Shown here: positions 1 to 9,479 of the stretch, one piece after another
How positions within the stretch are numbered: position 1 is the stretch's first letter
How the letters are laid out: each line of letters opens with the position of its first letter
DNA from: Croceimicrobium sp965658275
GTDB taxonomy: Bacteria; Bacteroidota; Bacteroidia; Flavobacteriales; Schleiferiaceae
Length of the DNA stretch: 47,691 nt
NCBI GenBank assembly: GCA_965658275.1
Contig: CBFHRN010000011.1
Coordinates: forward strand, 1-47,691
Reading direction: 5' to 3'
Notes under the pieces: model-generated
The model's database searches: none
What the model saw: the letters and a program-made list of their open reading frames with translations, nothing else
Told to the model about the DNA's origin: nothing
Position numbers and translations under genes: made by a program

Positions 1-102
1 ATACGAGCCTTGACCTACTTGTACCACCTGTGCGAAACCAAGGTTCCCTAGCGATATCATAAAGCCAAGAAACAGTGCTTTAAAAGCTAGGATCCTTGTC
101 AT
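1..102 (-). CDS. N-terminus of a secreted protein (runs off left edge)
   Basis: An ATG-initiated frame stays open for 34 codons to the window edge. It begins MTRILAFKALFLGFMISL and reaches a signal-peptidase-I-like site at GFA|Q, followed by VVQVGQGSY. It starts about 30 bases after the stop of the upstream 1148-residue protein gene, so it is probably the next gene of the beta-glucan operon. The mature N-terminus resembles those of secreted Bacteroidota glycoside hydrolases, but too little is present to name a family. Export is well supported; a polysaccharide-degrading role is inferred from position only. Confidence 0.7.
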   Translation of the reverse strand, partial: MTRILAFKALFLGFMISLGNLGFAQVVQVGQGSY

Positions 103-132
103 GTTGTTTAAAATTTATGGTTTAAGTTCTCC

Positions 133-3100
133 TCATTTGAAAGGATGTTCCAATACGAGTTCCGTATAGTTGTGATTGCGGTTTAATATCTGTTTACTTT
201 CTTGACGGGGTAAGCGCAAGTTGCTCCAGGTTCCCACTTGGCCTGCTTCACTCATTAAGCTTACCGAAGAATGCGCGCTATTGCGGAATCGAATCAATAG
301 CCCGCAATAAGTGAAAGCCATTTCGTTTGCATTTAACTGGCAACTTAGGGCTTGCGCCTGATGATCATAATAGGAGAAGGTCGTCGACTTGCTCAAAAGT
401 TCCTTCGGGTCGAAGAAGAAGGGCCGAAAAGACAATTGTCCTTCCTCCACAGCTACTCCTAATTCTGCCCAACGGTTTAAAATATCTTCTTTTACCTGAC
501 CTGTCATTCCGGGTTGTTGCACACCTGCATCCCATGGAGTGTGGGAATAGGGGTCAAATGGAAAGGCTCCATACAATTCGGGACCTTTATTAAGGCCAAT
601 ACCCGCTCGTATAGAATAATAATGGTCAATCAATGCCCCTTTTACCTGAGTATCGCTGTTTTGCTCTTCCGCAACTTGCAAGTTTTCCTGAACCGCCAGT
701 AAAAGTTTCGAAACCATATGCCAGTAGATCGAACCTAAGCCTTCATAAGCATAAAAGGTTCCCGATCTACCAGTAAAGGATTGATGATCAAAAATGCGTT
801 CAAACTCTTCCAATAAGGCTTCTCGCTCGGCCGCTACTTCTTTCGTAAGTCGCCCATTAGAATGTTTGTTGAGCTCTAGTTCTACATCTTTAGCATTGCT
901 AATATTCGCTGCAAAATGATAGTTCCCTGCCGAATCGCGTTCGATCAATCTCCGATCGTTCCGCGCCATTAAGGCTTCAATAAGCTTGGATTGAGCGGCA
1001 AAATTAGAATCAATGTTATTCTTATCCACAAATGAGGCTAAATCGCGATTCGGATACAGCATGTAACTGTACTGATCTTCACGGTAAAGCGCACTCTCTT
1101 TAAGCTTAGTAAGCAAGTTTAAAGATTGGGTAGGATTTAAATAGCCCGCGCTTAAAATGGCTACTTGTCCTTCCAGCATTTCGTAAAGGAAACGAATACG
1201 CATTTCCTTACCTTTAATCTGGAGTAAGTTATAGGCATGGTACAATCCGTCTTCACGCTGATTAGTAGCAATACTGCCATCCAAATAAGCCAAACTTAAA
1301 TCGAGGAAATCCACAATTTGCTGGCCTTCCATTTGGCTACGGCTACCTAGATCTTTGTTATAGGCTTTATCACGATAGGCTTCACCTGCCTTACCTAAAG
1401 ACTCCACAAATTGGAATCGCTCAGTCGGGGTAAAGCCCGCGCTTAATTGGCCTTCATGCCCTTTCATGGTCGCATAAATCGCTGAAATCAGCGCTTGCAA
1501 GGCCTCATTTAATTCGACCGGAACATTTGCGATCTGTCCTTTTAAAAAGGTGAGGTAACGACGCAAGTAGTACAGCGTAACCATACTTAGGCCATTACCA
1601 ACTAAGGCATTATTGGCATCGTTCCATTCGGGTCTTTGGGTGTTCATCCAAATACCCCCGTCCGGAACCAGATTGTATAATTTAGTAGCGGCTGTAAGCA
1701 AGAGCTTTTCAGCCAGATTCGCCTTTAATAAACTCCCATCTTTCCAAATCATTTTCGCATCGCTACCCAATTTGGAAATTTGGTCCTTGGATTCTGCATC
1801 TAAGCGATGGTCAAAATCAATCGTGTCTTTTGGATCCTTTAAAATTGCTTCAAAGCCTCGGATGCGGTAAGGCACATTGGCATAAGTATAATTAGGACGG
1901 TTCCATTCAGAAAGCAGGGCTTTAGGCTGGTGCCTATCCCAATGCTCCAATAATTTTTGGAGGTATATAATTTGATGATCTCCCCAATAACCAATATAAG
2001 ACCAAGGATCATCTTCTTCAATAACTTCCCAATCGATACCCTCTTTCGAAATTCGATAAGGGTTGTAGGCGTCAATGGTTGAAGCATTCAAGAACTTGGT
2101 GATCATCCCTTGAATATAGGCTGGGTAGGAATAGGCCAATGCCTCCCAGTTTTGGAAGATGTCGCGCCAGTTTCCTTCGTAAGAAACAAGTCGATTCCCC
2201 CTACTATCATTGGTATGGATATTAAAAACATTCCAAGGGCGGCTGGGGTCGCCATGGCGGCGGCTAAAAGAAAGCGGCAAATATTCGAGTGCTACCCGCT
2301 CTAGATTCCCGTCCATCAATTTCCGAACCTCCTGCAAAAATACTTCGTAATCCATTTTTTCAGGCCAGTTGCGTACTTCACGATCAAAGTTAAGTGCGGT
2401 TTTAAGGCTTGCCTGATTGAGGTATTGGATAAAGTCATTGCGATCAATGCTGTAGGCCGACTCAAATAATCCGCCTCGCATCACATTAAACAAAACATTG
2501 CCGTAATGGCGGGTCGTAACTGTTTCCAACTCGGAGCATTGAAGGCCGTCGCCCTTAGCCACTATAGCGCGCAACTGATCTTGATCTTGGGCCCGCGCTT
2601 CATCAACAATACGCATCAAATCCTCGGATTTATGCTCGGCGATGAAGGACTTCAGATTAAGCACATCAGCGGTAGACTGATTTAATTCGGCTACCATGAT
2701 CCACGATTCTTCCGATCCGGATTCCAACTTTAATTCGGCATTGATAAAGTAAGCCCCTTTCTGCCCTTTAGAAAGCGTTTCGGTGCTTAGGTCTTCCCCG
2801 CGGCGGTAATCCCGCAGCTTGGAATTCGATACAAGAATTGCCTTTGGCTTAAGACCCGTTGACCAAATCGTATTCGCAATTAAGGCCTCGCTCGGCTCGG
2901 CGCGGTCTATAATTCGAGCACTTAAGCTGTAGATAGCTAATTGCTCTTCTTCGAGTAGCTCGTTCTTTTTATAGGCATCTACAAGGGTACTCCGATTCGT
3001 TTGCAGCGCAGAGCCAAGGGCTGCTGGTAGTAGGTTCTGAACTCCGTCAAGGATTTCTATTTCTTGGCGGGCAGACCCTATGTTCTCCAACCAAGCCTTG

Positions 3101-3579
3101 CGGATAATTCCATACTTATCGGAGAAGGACCATTCATAAGCGAATCGCAGATTGAGGTCTTTATTTATTTCTTCAAAACGCAGACGATTGCCCACGGTGT
3201 TTTTGTAGAGATTATGCTCCAGCTGGTACAAACCAGCGCCAAAAGCAGAAAAGGGTTCCCATAATTGATACCCTTGCGGCGTCTTGCGGCGAACTATGGT
3301 TTTAGAGCCAGTATACTCGGCCGCATCGATAATCTTATCATCGGTATAATAAGGGAATAATGCCGATTCGGCGTTTACTCTTCCCGCACTTAAGCCACCG
3401 TTACTGGCAATAAACAACCAATGATCGGAAGGACTCACCAATGACATGAAAAAAGGTGGCATTTCCGAGTAGTTATGAATGCGGTAAAAACGGTCCCCAT
3501 CTAAACTAAAAAAGTCTCCAGTTACCGATCCAGTATTCTTTTTGTACGCTTCAGCAGCTAAGTAAATAGCTTTGCTCAT
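133..3579 (-). CDS. Large cytoplasmic GH94-clan-like protein, candidate beta-1,3-glucan phosphorylase
   Basis: This 1148-residue protein has no signal peptide, lipobox or membrane segment, so it should act in the cytoplasm. The early half reads like the beta-sandwich domain of glycoside phosphorylases. The later half is rich in aromatic residues and helical, as in an (alpha/alpha)6 barrel. RPEWNDANNALVGNG places an Asp (D654) where GH94 phosphorylases carry the catalytic acid of their WND motif. The length (over 1100 residues) fits the GH149/GH161 beta-1,3-glucan phosphorylases better than the roughly 800 residues of cellobiose phosphorylase. It lies two bases after the GH30 gene and downstream of GH16 and two sugar importers. 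I infer that it phosphorolyses imported beta-1,3-gluco-oligosaccharides to glucose-1-phosphate. It could instead be another GH94-clan enzyme or a hydrolase. Family assignment is from memory of motifs, not from a search. Confidence 0.6.
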   Translation of the reverse strand: MSKAIYLAAEAYKKNTGSVTGDFFSLDGDRFYRIHNYSEMPPFFMSLVSPSDHWLFIASNGGLSAGRVNAESALFPYYTDDKIIDAAEYTGSKTIVRRKTPQGYQLWEPFSAFGAGLYQLEHNLYKNTVGNRLRFEEINKDLNLRFAYEWSFSDKYGIIRKAWLENIGSARQEIEILDGVQNLLPAALGSALQTNRSTLVDAYKKNELLEEEQLAIYSLSARIIDRAEPSEALIANTIWSTGLKPKAILVSNSKLRDYRRGEDLSTETLSKGQKGAYFINAELKLESGSEESWIMVAELNQSTADVLNLKSFIAEHKSEDLMRIVDEARAQDQDQLRAIVAKGDGLQCSELETVTTRHYGNVLFNVMRGGLFESAYSIDRNDFIQYLNQASLKTALNFDREVRNWPEKMDYEVFLQEVRKLMDGNLERVALEYLPLSFSRRHGDPSRPWNVFNIHTNDSRGNRLVSYEGNWRDIFQNWEALAYSYPAYIQGMITKFLNASTIDAYNPYRISKEGIDWEVIEEDDPWSYIGYWGDHQIIYLQKLLEHWDRHQPKALLSEWNRPNYTYANVPYRIRGFEAILKDPKDTIDFDHRLDAESKDQISKLGSDAKMIWKDGSLLKANLAEKLLLTAATKLYNLVPDGGIWMNTQRPEWNDANNALVGNGLSMVTLYYLRRYLTFLKGQIANVPVELNEALQALISAIYATMKGHEGQLSAGFTPTERFQFVESLGKAGEAYRDKAYNKDLGSRSQMEGQQIVDFLDLSLAYLDGSIATNQREDGLYHAYNLLQIKGKEMRIRFLYEMLEGQVAILSAGYLNPTQSLNLLTKLKESALYREDQYSYMLYPNRDLASFVDKNNIDSNFAAQSKLIEALMARNDRRLIERDSAGNYHFAANISNAKDVELELNKHSNGRLTKEVAAEREALLEEFERIFDHQSFTGRSGTFYAYEGLGSIYWHMVSKLLLAVQENLQVAEEQNSDTQVKGALIDHYYSIRAGIGLNKGPELYGAFPFDPYSHTPWDAGVQQPGMTGQVKEDILNRWAELGVAVEEGQLSFRPFFFDPKELLSKSTTFSYYDHQAQALSCQLNANEMAFTYCGLLIRFRNSAHSSVSLMSEAGQVGTWSNLRLPRQESKQILNRNHNYTELVLEHPFK

Positions 3580-3581
3580 CT

Positions 3582-5048
3582 CTATTTCAGAATTAGGGTT
3601 TGCAAAGAAGCACCGGGCAGGGACACGCTTCTTGCTTTATCATTTATCTTAATGCGCAGTGTGGTTGACTCCTCACCTGTATTGAGCACAACGGCTGCAA
3701 TTTTACCATCTGGCCTTTGAACCGTCAAAGCCATTACATTTTGAGGGAGTTTACCATGCAAAATACGCTTCGAACCAGCGGGAATATATGCACTAAAGTG
3801 ACGCATTACATCATATAAAGGGGTGTAATACAGTTCTTGTTTTAGGGTATCCGCCAAAACTGGCGCCACACACCAATTGCGGGCATGGTTGGGACCACCA
3901 CCTGGATCGAGCAGCATATTCCAATCGACCCATCCTTCTACCCAAGAGTTCATTGCTCCTATGATATCGCGAGCATAGCGGTAAACGGGTACATACTTTG
4001 GGTGCAAGTATTTATCTTCTTCTTTCGCCCAATCATAGCCCCAATCGGTTGCTTCTTTTTTCCAATACCAAGCATCATCTTGCCAATGTGGGACTTCGGC
4101 ATCCACACAAGCTTCGGTATGCACAATGGCCTTTTCGGGAGCCAAATGATGAGTATGCTCTAGACTTTCCGGAAACCAATCATAGGTGCTAGTGTACCAA
4201 TGTACGGCCGTTCCATAAATCAATGGCTTCAAAGCCGAATCGGTAAGTAAGATATCGGCCCACTCCTCCAGTTCTTCACCTCGGTTTTGATCGTAGACCA
4301 TAATGTTGGTCTTAATGCCGGCGTCGGAAAAGGCGGGAGCTAAATTTTCTTTAACAAAGGTCGCCATCTCTTGAGGGCTATAGTGCATACTTTCCCAGTT
4401 GGCATCATTTCCCAGAGGTTCGTTTTCTACGGTATAGGCCCATGGAATTATCCCATGTTCGCCCATACTTTGATGGTACTTCACAAAATAATCGGCCCAC
4501 ATCGTATAGTACTCGGGTTTTAACTTTCCGCCAAACCAGGCTTGATTGTCCTTCATAAAAGGAGGAGCCGTCCAGGGTGAAGCGATCAAACGAAGCTCGG
4601 GCTCTAGCGCCTGAGCTGCCTTAATCATGGGGATGATATCATCTTCATCCCTAGCAAGACTAAAAGAAGCTAGACTCGTGTCGCCATTTAGGTAATCGTA
4701 AGACTCTAGTGAGAAATCGCTGGAGTTGATATGCGTACGAGCCATATTGTAAGCTGCTGCAGTATCTGAAAAATAGGCTTGAATAAGCTCTTGCTGAAGA
4801 TCGGATCTTAGCTTCGTCCATAAATGGGCCGTCGATTCTGTGAAAGCGCCTCCAAAACCTTTGATTTCTTGAAAAGTAGAATCAGGAAACAGAGACCATT
4901 CGGTCCCTTCGCTTTCAGTCTTGGTAATTTCAACCTTTTGTAGGCGATCTCCTTGGGCCGTACTGCGTACAATTTCAATTTCTAATTCCTGCGGTTGGCT
5001 GCAAGCACCAGCAAAAACTAGGATGGATAAACGAAGCCCCCATTTCAT
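3582..5048 (-). CDS. GH30 family glycoside hydrolase, lipoprotein
   Basis: This 488-residue protein starts with a short lipoprotein signal ending at AGAC|S (Cys16), so it is probably anchored to the outer or inner membrane facing outwards. GH30 landmarks are clear: GFGGAFTES near residue 65, the SPWTAPPFMKD loop near 160, acid/base Glu210 in VENEP and nucleophile Glu312 in HTEACVD. A beta-sandwich C-terminal domain closes the protein. GH30 includes glucocerebrosidase-like beta-glucosidases and beta-1,6-glucanases. Beside a GH16 laminarinase, the likely task is removal of beta-1,6-linked glucose branches from laminarin. It is one base from the GH16 gene and two bases from the large cytoplasmic protein, in one operon. 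Confidence 0.88.
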   Translation of the reverse strand: MKWGLRLSILVFAGACSQPQELEIEIVRSTAQGDRLQKVEITKTESEGTEWSLFPDSTFQEIKGFGGAFTESTAHLWTKLRSDLQQELIQAYFSDTAAAYNMARTHINSSDFSLESYDYLNGDTSLASFSLARDEDDIIPMIKAAQALEPELRLIASPWTAPPFMKDNQAWFGGKLKPEYYTMWADYFVKYHQSMGEHGIIPWAYTVENEPLGNDANWESMHYSPQEMATFVKENLAPAFSDAGIKTNIMVYDQNRGEELEEWADILLTDSALKPLIYGTAVHWYTSTYDWFPESLEHTHHLAPEKAIVHTEACVDAEVPHWQDDAWYWKKEATDWGYDWAKEEDKYLHPKYVPVYRYARDIIGAMNSWVEGWVDWNMLLDPGGGPNHARNWCVAPVLADTLKQELYYTPLYDVMRHFSAYIPAGSKRILHGKLPQNVMALTVQRPDGKIAAVVLNTGEESTTLRIKINDKARSVSLPGASLQTLILK

Positions 5049-5049
5049 C

Positions 5050-6276
5050 TTAATTGGTTTTTTGATAAACGCGAACGTAGTCTAGAATATATTGGTGCGA
5101 AGCCCAGGTGCTATCGATTCCTTTAGCACCGCCCCATCCGCCACCGACGGCAAGGTTTACAATAATGTTCTGCGGCTTAGCAAAAGGCCATTCCCATTCA
5201 TTAGCGGTTTTATCGTAGGTGAAGAAATATTCACCATCTACAAAGGCGTCAATGCGGTTTGGATACCATTCGATGGTATAGGTATGGAACTTTTGATACA
5301 TGCTATCCACTTCAATCTCGGCCCCAATTTGGTTTCCTTGCTTAAAGTAATAAGCACGAGTATGACAGGTAGAGTGGTTCTTCCCCGTTCCGGTCGTATC
5401 GTTAATTTCATAACCTACACATTCCAATACGTCGATCTCTCCGCAGTACGGCCATGAGATTTCGTCGCGATAGGACTCTCCTAAAAGCCAACCCGCTGCC
5501 CAAGTCCCACGACCTGGAGGAACCTTCGCTCTAAACTCAATCTTGCCATAGGTAAAGGCATGTTTTCCTTGGGTGGTGAGTCGAGCCGAAGTCCAAGGCT
5601 GGCCCATATCGTTTTGATGCGCCTCGATAATTAGCGTCCCGTTTTCTTGGCGCACATTTTTCAGACGGGCTTCGGTATAGTATTGAGGCTCGTTATTACC
5701 CCAACCCCAGTTTCCTACATTATAAGCCCACTTGCTAGTATCGGGTAATCCTTCACCGTCGAACTCATCGCTCCACACCAACTCCCAGTTTTCACCTTCC
5801 ATATTTTGGAGGTGGGTGAGTGGGCTTGATTTACGCTCTTGGATTAATTCCAGTTGGATGGATTTCAATTCCAAAGCACCCCCATCAGCATGAATACGCA
5901 CCGGATGCGAACCTGTATCCAACGGAGAACCGTCTACTGAATTTAAACTCGACCAATCGCCGGGTTTAAGACTACCGGTAATATTGTAGGTACGGTCATC
6001 GGTATTATGAATATAGTCTTCCAACCAAAAAGTGGAACTATCGGTGCCGGCTGCATCAAAGCTAAGGCGGTAGCGACCTACCGCCGGTATATTCAAAGTA
6101 AAATCGTGGTGCGCCCCAGCGTTTAAACGCAAGATGGAATCCCCTTGCACCCCAAGGTCTTTAGCGCTGTAAACCAGTACCGATTCATTAGGCTCGGTGG
6201 CCATTTCTTCCTTGTTAGTCGGAGCCTGACATGACATTAAGCCAAGACCCGCAAGGCCCAAAATCCACTTCTTCAT
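5050..6276 (-). CDS. GH16 laminarinase-like endo-beta-1,3-glucanase, lipoprotein
   Basis: This 408-residue protein has a lipobox at LMSC|Q (Cys16), predicting a surface or periplasmic lipoprotein. Residues about 30-155 form a beta-rich module that resembles a carbohydrate-binding domain (HVRIHADGG-like text near its end). The catalytic GH16 domain follows, from WSDEFDGEGLPDTSKW to the C-terminal ILDYVRVYQ. The signature GEIDVLE carries nucleophile Glu280, Asp282 and acid/base Glu285, in the form with an extra residue typical of laminarinases. Substrate-platform residues WGWGNNEPQYYT are also typical of GH16_3. It should cut beta-1,3-glucan internally and supply oligosaccharides to the GH30 enzyme and the importers encoded beside it. 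Confidence 0.92.
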   Translation of the reverse strand: MKKWILGLAGLGLMSCQAPTNKEEMATEPNESVLVYSAKDLGVQGDSILRLNAGAHHDFTLNIPAVGRYRLSFDAAGTDSSTFWLEDYIHNTDDRTYNITGSLKPGDWSSLNSVDGSPLDTGSHPVRIHADGGALELKSIQLELIQERKSSPLTHLQNMEGENWELVWSDEFDGEGLPDTSKWAYNVGNWGWGNNEPQYYTEARLKNVRQENGTLIIEAHQNDMGQPWTSARLTTQGKHAFTYGKIEFRAKVPPGRGTWAAGWLLGESYRDEISWPYCGEIDVLECVGYEINDTTGTGKNHSTCHTRAYYFKQGNQIGAEIEVDSMYQKFHTYTIEWYPNRIDAFVDGEYFFTYDKTANEWEWPFAKPQNIIVNLAVGGGWGGAKGIDSTWASHQYILDYVRVYQKTN

Positions 6277-6278
6277 GA

Positions 6279-7832
6279 TTATGCTTTTACTAATTTTTTC
6301 TCTAGTTCTTCCAAAGACACTCCTTTGGTCTCGGGAATTACCCGAATAATAAATATGAGTCCCGCTAAGGCGAATAAGCCATAAATAAAGAAAGTAGCGG
6401 CACTACCCAAAACTTCCAACTCCCAAGGGAACACCCACTGCACAATGAAGCTTACCGCCGAATTGATTAAGCCCACAAAGGATATCGCGATCCCGCGAAT
6501 TCGATTTGGGAAAAGTTCGGAGAAAAGCACCCACATTACTGGTCCGATTGAAATAGCAAAGGAGGCTACAAAGGCCAAGATTGCCGACAGGATCAGAAAA
6601 GTATTGAGTTGAATAGAAGATTTAATAAGGTTCTCCTTTTCGTTTTCGTACACTTCGGGACTACTAATTCCTTCAACCGCTGCTTGGAAGCTTTTCTCTG
6701 AATTAAAAGACTGTCCTTCAAGAGTTGCTAATTCAGTTATAGAGCTTTCAAAGGCTGCCATATCATCGGCATCCAATTGATAGGTGGCCGAATTAAATCC
6801 GTAAGCCAGTACGAACATCGATAGAACGATACCCGCCACGCCATAGGTGAGCAGAGGCTTTCGACCAAAGCGGTCTATAAAGAGAATCGCTAATACGGTA
6901 AAGGCTAAATTGACAAGACCCACTAAAATAGCCTGCATAAAGGCAGCGTCGGTTCCTAAACCGCTTTGTTCAAAAATCATCGGGGCATAAAAGAACACAG
7001 AATTGATACCTGTGATTTGCTGAAGGACTGCTACTACAATACCAATGGTAATTACCAATCGCAAAGCAGGCTTAAAGAGTTCTTTCACACTGCCCTTTGG
7101 TTTTTCCGAATCTTCAGTAATACTTTGATTGATTCGCTCCACTTCGTTTCGAGCCTTTTCATCGCCATTGAAACGCGCTAAAATTGTCTCAGCCTCTTCC
7201 ACCTCTTCTTTCATTAGCAACCACCTCGGACTGCGCGGAACAAAGAACAAGCCTAGGAAATATAAAACAGCTGGCAAGGTTTCGAGACCCAGCATCCAGC
7301 GCCATTGATTTTGATCAATACCTAAGCTTTGCACCCAAGCATAATCTGTTTTTGCAAATTGAAGAATCGCATAATTGGTAAAGAAGGCCAGGGAAATACC
7401 GATCACAATATTTAGCTGGTTAAAAGACACTAAACGACCTCGCATTTCCTTAGGGGAAATTTCAGCGATGTACATGGGAGCAAGAATTAAGGAAGCCCCC
7501 ACACCAAATCCGCCAATCATGCGAGCTATGACCAAAGTAAGGAAGGAGTCCGCCATGGCCGAGCCAATCGCCGAAATTGCATAAAGAACGGCCGCCCAAC
7601 GAAGAACGGCTCTTCGTCCATAGCGGTCGCTAATTGGACCCGCAATCATCATAGCCAAAGTGGAAGTTAAGGTTAGTGAGGCAACCGACCAACCTAACTC
7701 CAATTTAGTGAGGCCAAACTCTGGCTCGATAAACTTTAATACTCCGGAAATCACCGAAGCATCGAAGCCCATTAGGAGCCCGCCAAGGGCCACTATTAGG
7801 GCAATCATCATTATGGATCGTTTCTGTACCAT
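6279..7832 (-). CDS. MFS sugar porter (XylE/GLUT type)
   Basis: This 517-residue protein has twelve hydrophobic segments. The sugar-porter signatures are DRYGRR after TM2, PRSPRWLL at the end of the N-terminal half, DRFGRKP in the second half and PETKG at the C-terminus; QQITGIN marks TM7. It belongs to the proton-coupled or facilitative hexose/pentose carriers of the inner membrane. A hydrophilic insertion of about 60 residues, rich in Asp and Glu, lies between TM9 and TM10 where the family normally has a short loop. The gene sits two bases after GH16's coding end on the same transcript and probably imports glucose or short oligosaccharides released by the two glycosidases. Confidence 0.9.
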   Translation of the reverse strand: MVQKRSIMMIALIVALGGLLMGFDASVISGVLKFIEPEFGLTKLELGWSVASLTLTSTLAMMIAGPISDRYGRRAVLRWAAVLYAISAIGSAMADSFLTLVIARMIGGFGVGASLILAPMYIAEISPKEMRGRLVSFNQLNIVIGISLAFFTNYAILQFAKTDYAWVQSLGIDQNQWRWMLGLETLPAVLYFLGLFFVPRSPRWLLMKEEVEEAETILARFNGDEKARNEVERINQSITEDSEKPKGSVKELFKPALRLVITIGIVVAVLQQITGINSVFFYAPMIFEQSGLGTDAAFMQAILVGLVNLAFTVLAILFIDRFGRKPLLTYGVAGIVLSMFVLAYGFNSATYQLDADDMAAFESSITELATLEGQSFNSEKSFQAAVEGISSPEVYENEKENLIKSSIQLNTFLILSAILAFVASFAISIGPVMWVLFSELFPNRIRGIAISFVGLINSAVSFIVQWVFPWELEVLGSAATFFIYGLFALAGLIFIIRVIPETKGVSLEELEKKLVKA

Positions 7833-7842
7833 TGTTTAGGGT

Positions 7843-9465
7843 TTAGGAAAAGTACCACCACAAGAGGAGCACTAATACAACTACTATTACACTATTTATA
7901 ACATTAAAGATATGCGGCTTTTCGGCCAAGGGATCTTTACTTTTCACTTTACTTTCTTGGGGAGCGGTACCATAGCTAACTGCTATTAGCACAGCGGAGG
8001 AAATCAAAAATAAGAGGAGCGCAAAATGCAAGAAATTAATCTCGGCAAACCATAGCAGACCGCCGCTTAAATTTTGCTTGGCCAACTCTAAGATGAGGCG
8101 AGCAGCCCCAATGACCGCCCCGCTAATAAGAGCGTATTTCGCTCCCGTCGCATTGAGGCGCTTCCAAAAAACGCCCAATAAAAATACCGCCGCAATGGGA
8201 GGAGAAATATAGGACTGCAAACTTTGTAGTTTCTGGAATAAGCCTCCCTCTAATAATTGCAACATCGGTATCCACGCAATACCCAAAACCACTAAACCAG
8301 CTGTTGCCCAACGACCAACTGCCACCAATTTCTTTTCGGTAGCTTCTGGGAAGTAACGTTGATAAACATCCACAGTAATAAGGGTAGAACAGGAGTTAAA
8401 AACTGAACTTAAGGAGCTCATCAAAGCTGCTAATAAACCCGCAACCACTAATCCGCGCAAGCCAGTTGGCAAAAGCTGCATGGTTATTAAAGGAAGTGCC
8501 GCATCGTATAGTGGCTTCCCGTTTTCCATAGGAAAGCTAATCAAAGCATCAGGCCCTTTCGATAATTCGAAGGCAATTACGCCAGGGATAACAAATAAGA
8601 AAAGCGGAAGTATTTTAAGAAAAGCGGCGAAAATGCTACCCTTACGAGCATGGTCCAAGTTTCGAGCAGCTAAAACCCTTTGTACAATAAACTGATCGGT
8701 ACACCAGTACCAAATTCCTAAGATTGGGGCACCAAAAAGAACACCGGTCCAAGGAAAATCGGGATGATCAAAGCCACGCCAAAGATCTAAGTATCCTGGC
8801 TCCGCTCTTTCGACTAGGACATCCCAGCCCCCTAAGTGATTGAGCCCAATAAAGGTTATGGCGATGGATGAACCTAAAAGAATGAACATCTGCACCATAT
8901 CGGTGTAAACCACCGCTTTTAAGCCACCAAATAGAGTGTAAACACCAGTAGCCACTACCACGATGATTGCTCCCAACCAAAAATCAATGCCAAGAAGCGC
9001 GGTAAAAATAATTCCCCCGGCCATAATCGTTAAGGCAATCTTAGTAAGTACATAGCCTATGATGGAAAGCCAAGTAAGATAGGCACGCGACCAATTATCA
9101 AAACGTTTTTCCAAGAATTGCGGCATGGTAAAAATGCCGGTACGTAGGTATATCGGCACAAATACCCAAGCCAAAAGGAGCAACATAAAAGAAGCTAACA
9201 ATTCGAACTGAGCCACGGGGAAATCCCCCGCAGCGCCTGCTCCCGCTAGGCCCACTAAATGTTCCGATCCAATATTAGAAGCAAATAAAGAAGCACCAAC
9301 AATAAACCAGGGTAAGTTGCGGCCCCCTAAAAAATAGGCCGAACTGTCTTGATCAAGACCTTTACGACGATCCTTAACATACAGAAAAATGAAGATGCCA
9401 AAAATAAGAACGAAATAGGCCGCTAGGATGTAATAATCTATGGGTAGAAGAGAATTTTGCTCCAT
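7843..9465 (-). CDS. Sodium:solute symporter (SSS family, SGLT-like)
   Basis: This 540-residue polytopic protein has about 14 membrane segments. Family landmarks are YFLGGRNLPWF in the first loop, SLFASNIGSEHLVGLAG, the WWYCTDQ-like stretch WYWCTDQFIVQRVLAA and MSSLSSVFNSCSTL. These match the SglT/SGLT branch, which couples sugar uptake to the sodium gradient. The nearest well-studied relatives carry glucose or galactose, but the substrate here is inferred. It lies 14 bases after the regulator gene and 10 bases before the MFS gene, so the operon encodes two different inner-membrane sugar importers, which may split work between monosaccharide and oligosaccharide. Confidence 0.9.
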   Translation of the reverse strand: MEQNSLLPIDYYILAAYFVLIFGIFIFLYVKDRRKGLDQDSSAYFLGGRNLPWFIVGASLFASNIGSEHLVGLAGAGAAGDFPVAQFELLASFMLLLLAWVFVPIYLRTGIFTMPQFLEKRFDNWSRAYLTWLSIIGYVLTKIALTIMAGGIIFTALLGIDFWLGAIIVVVATGVYTLFGGLKAVVYTDMVQMFILLGSSIAITFIGLNHLGGWDVLVERAEPGYLDLWRGFDHPDFPWTGVLFGAPILGIWYWCTDQFIVQRVLAARNLDHARKGSIFAAFLKILPLFLFVIPGVIAFELSKGPDALISFPMENGKPLYDAALPLITMQLLPTGLRGLVVAGLLAALMSSLSSVFNSCSTLITVDVYQRYFPEATEKKLVAVGRWATAGLVVLGIAWIPMLQLLEGGLFQKLQSLQSYISPPIAAVFLLGVFWKRLNATGAKYALISGAVIGAARLILELAKQNLSGGLLWFAEINFLHFALLLFLISSAVLIAVSYGTAPQESKVKSKDPLAEKPHIFNVINSVIVVVLVLLLWWYFS

Positions 9466-9479
9466 AGGACCGCGAAAAC

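Noticed and set aside
327..2304. Several plus-strand open frames of 60-90 codons opposite the phosphorylase-like gene
   Set aside because: They are shadows of a long, well-supported gene; they have no domain text and no promoter or start context.
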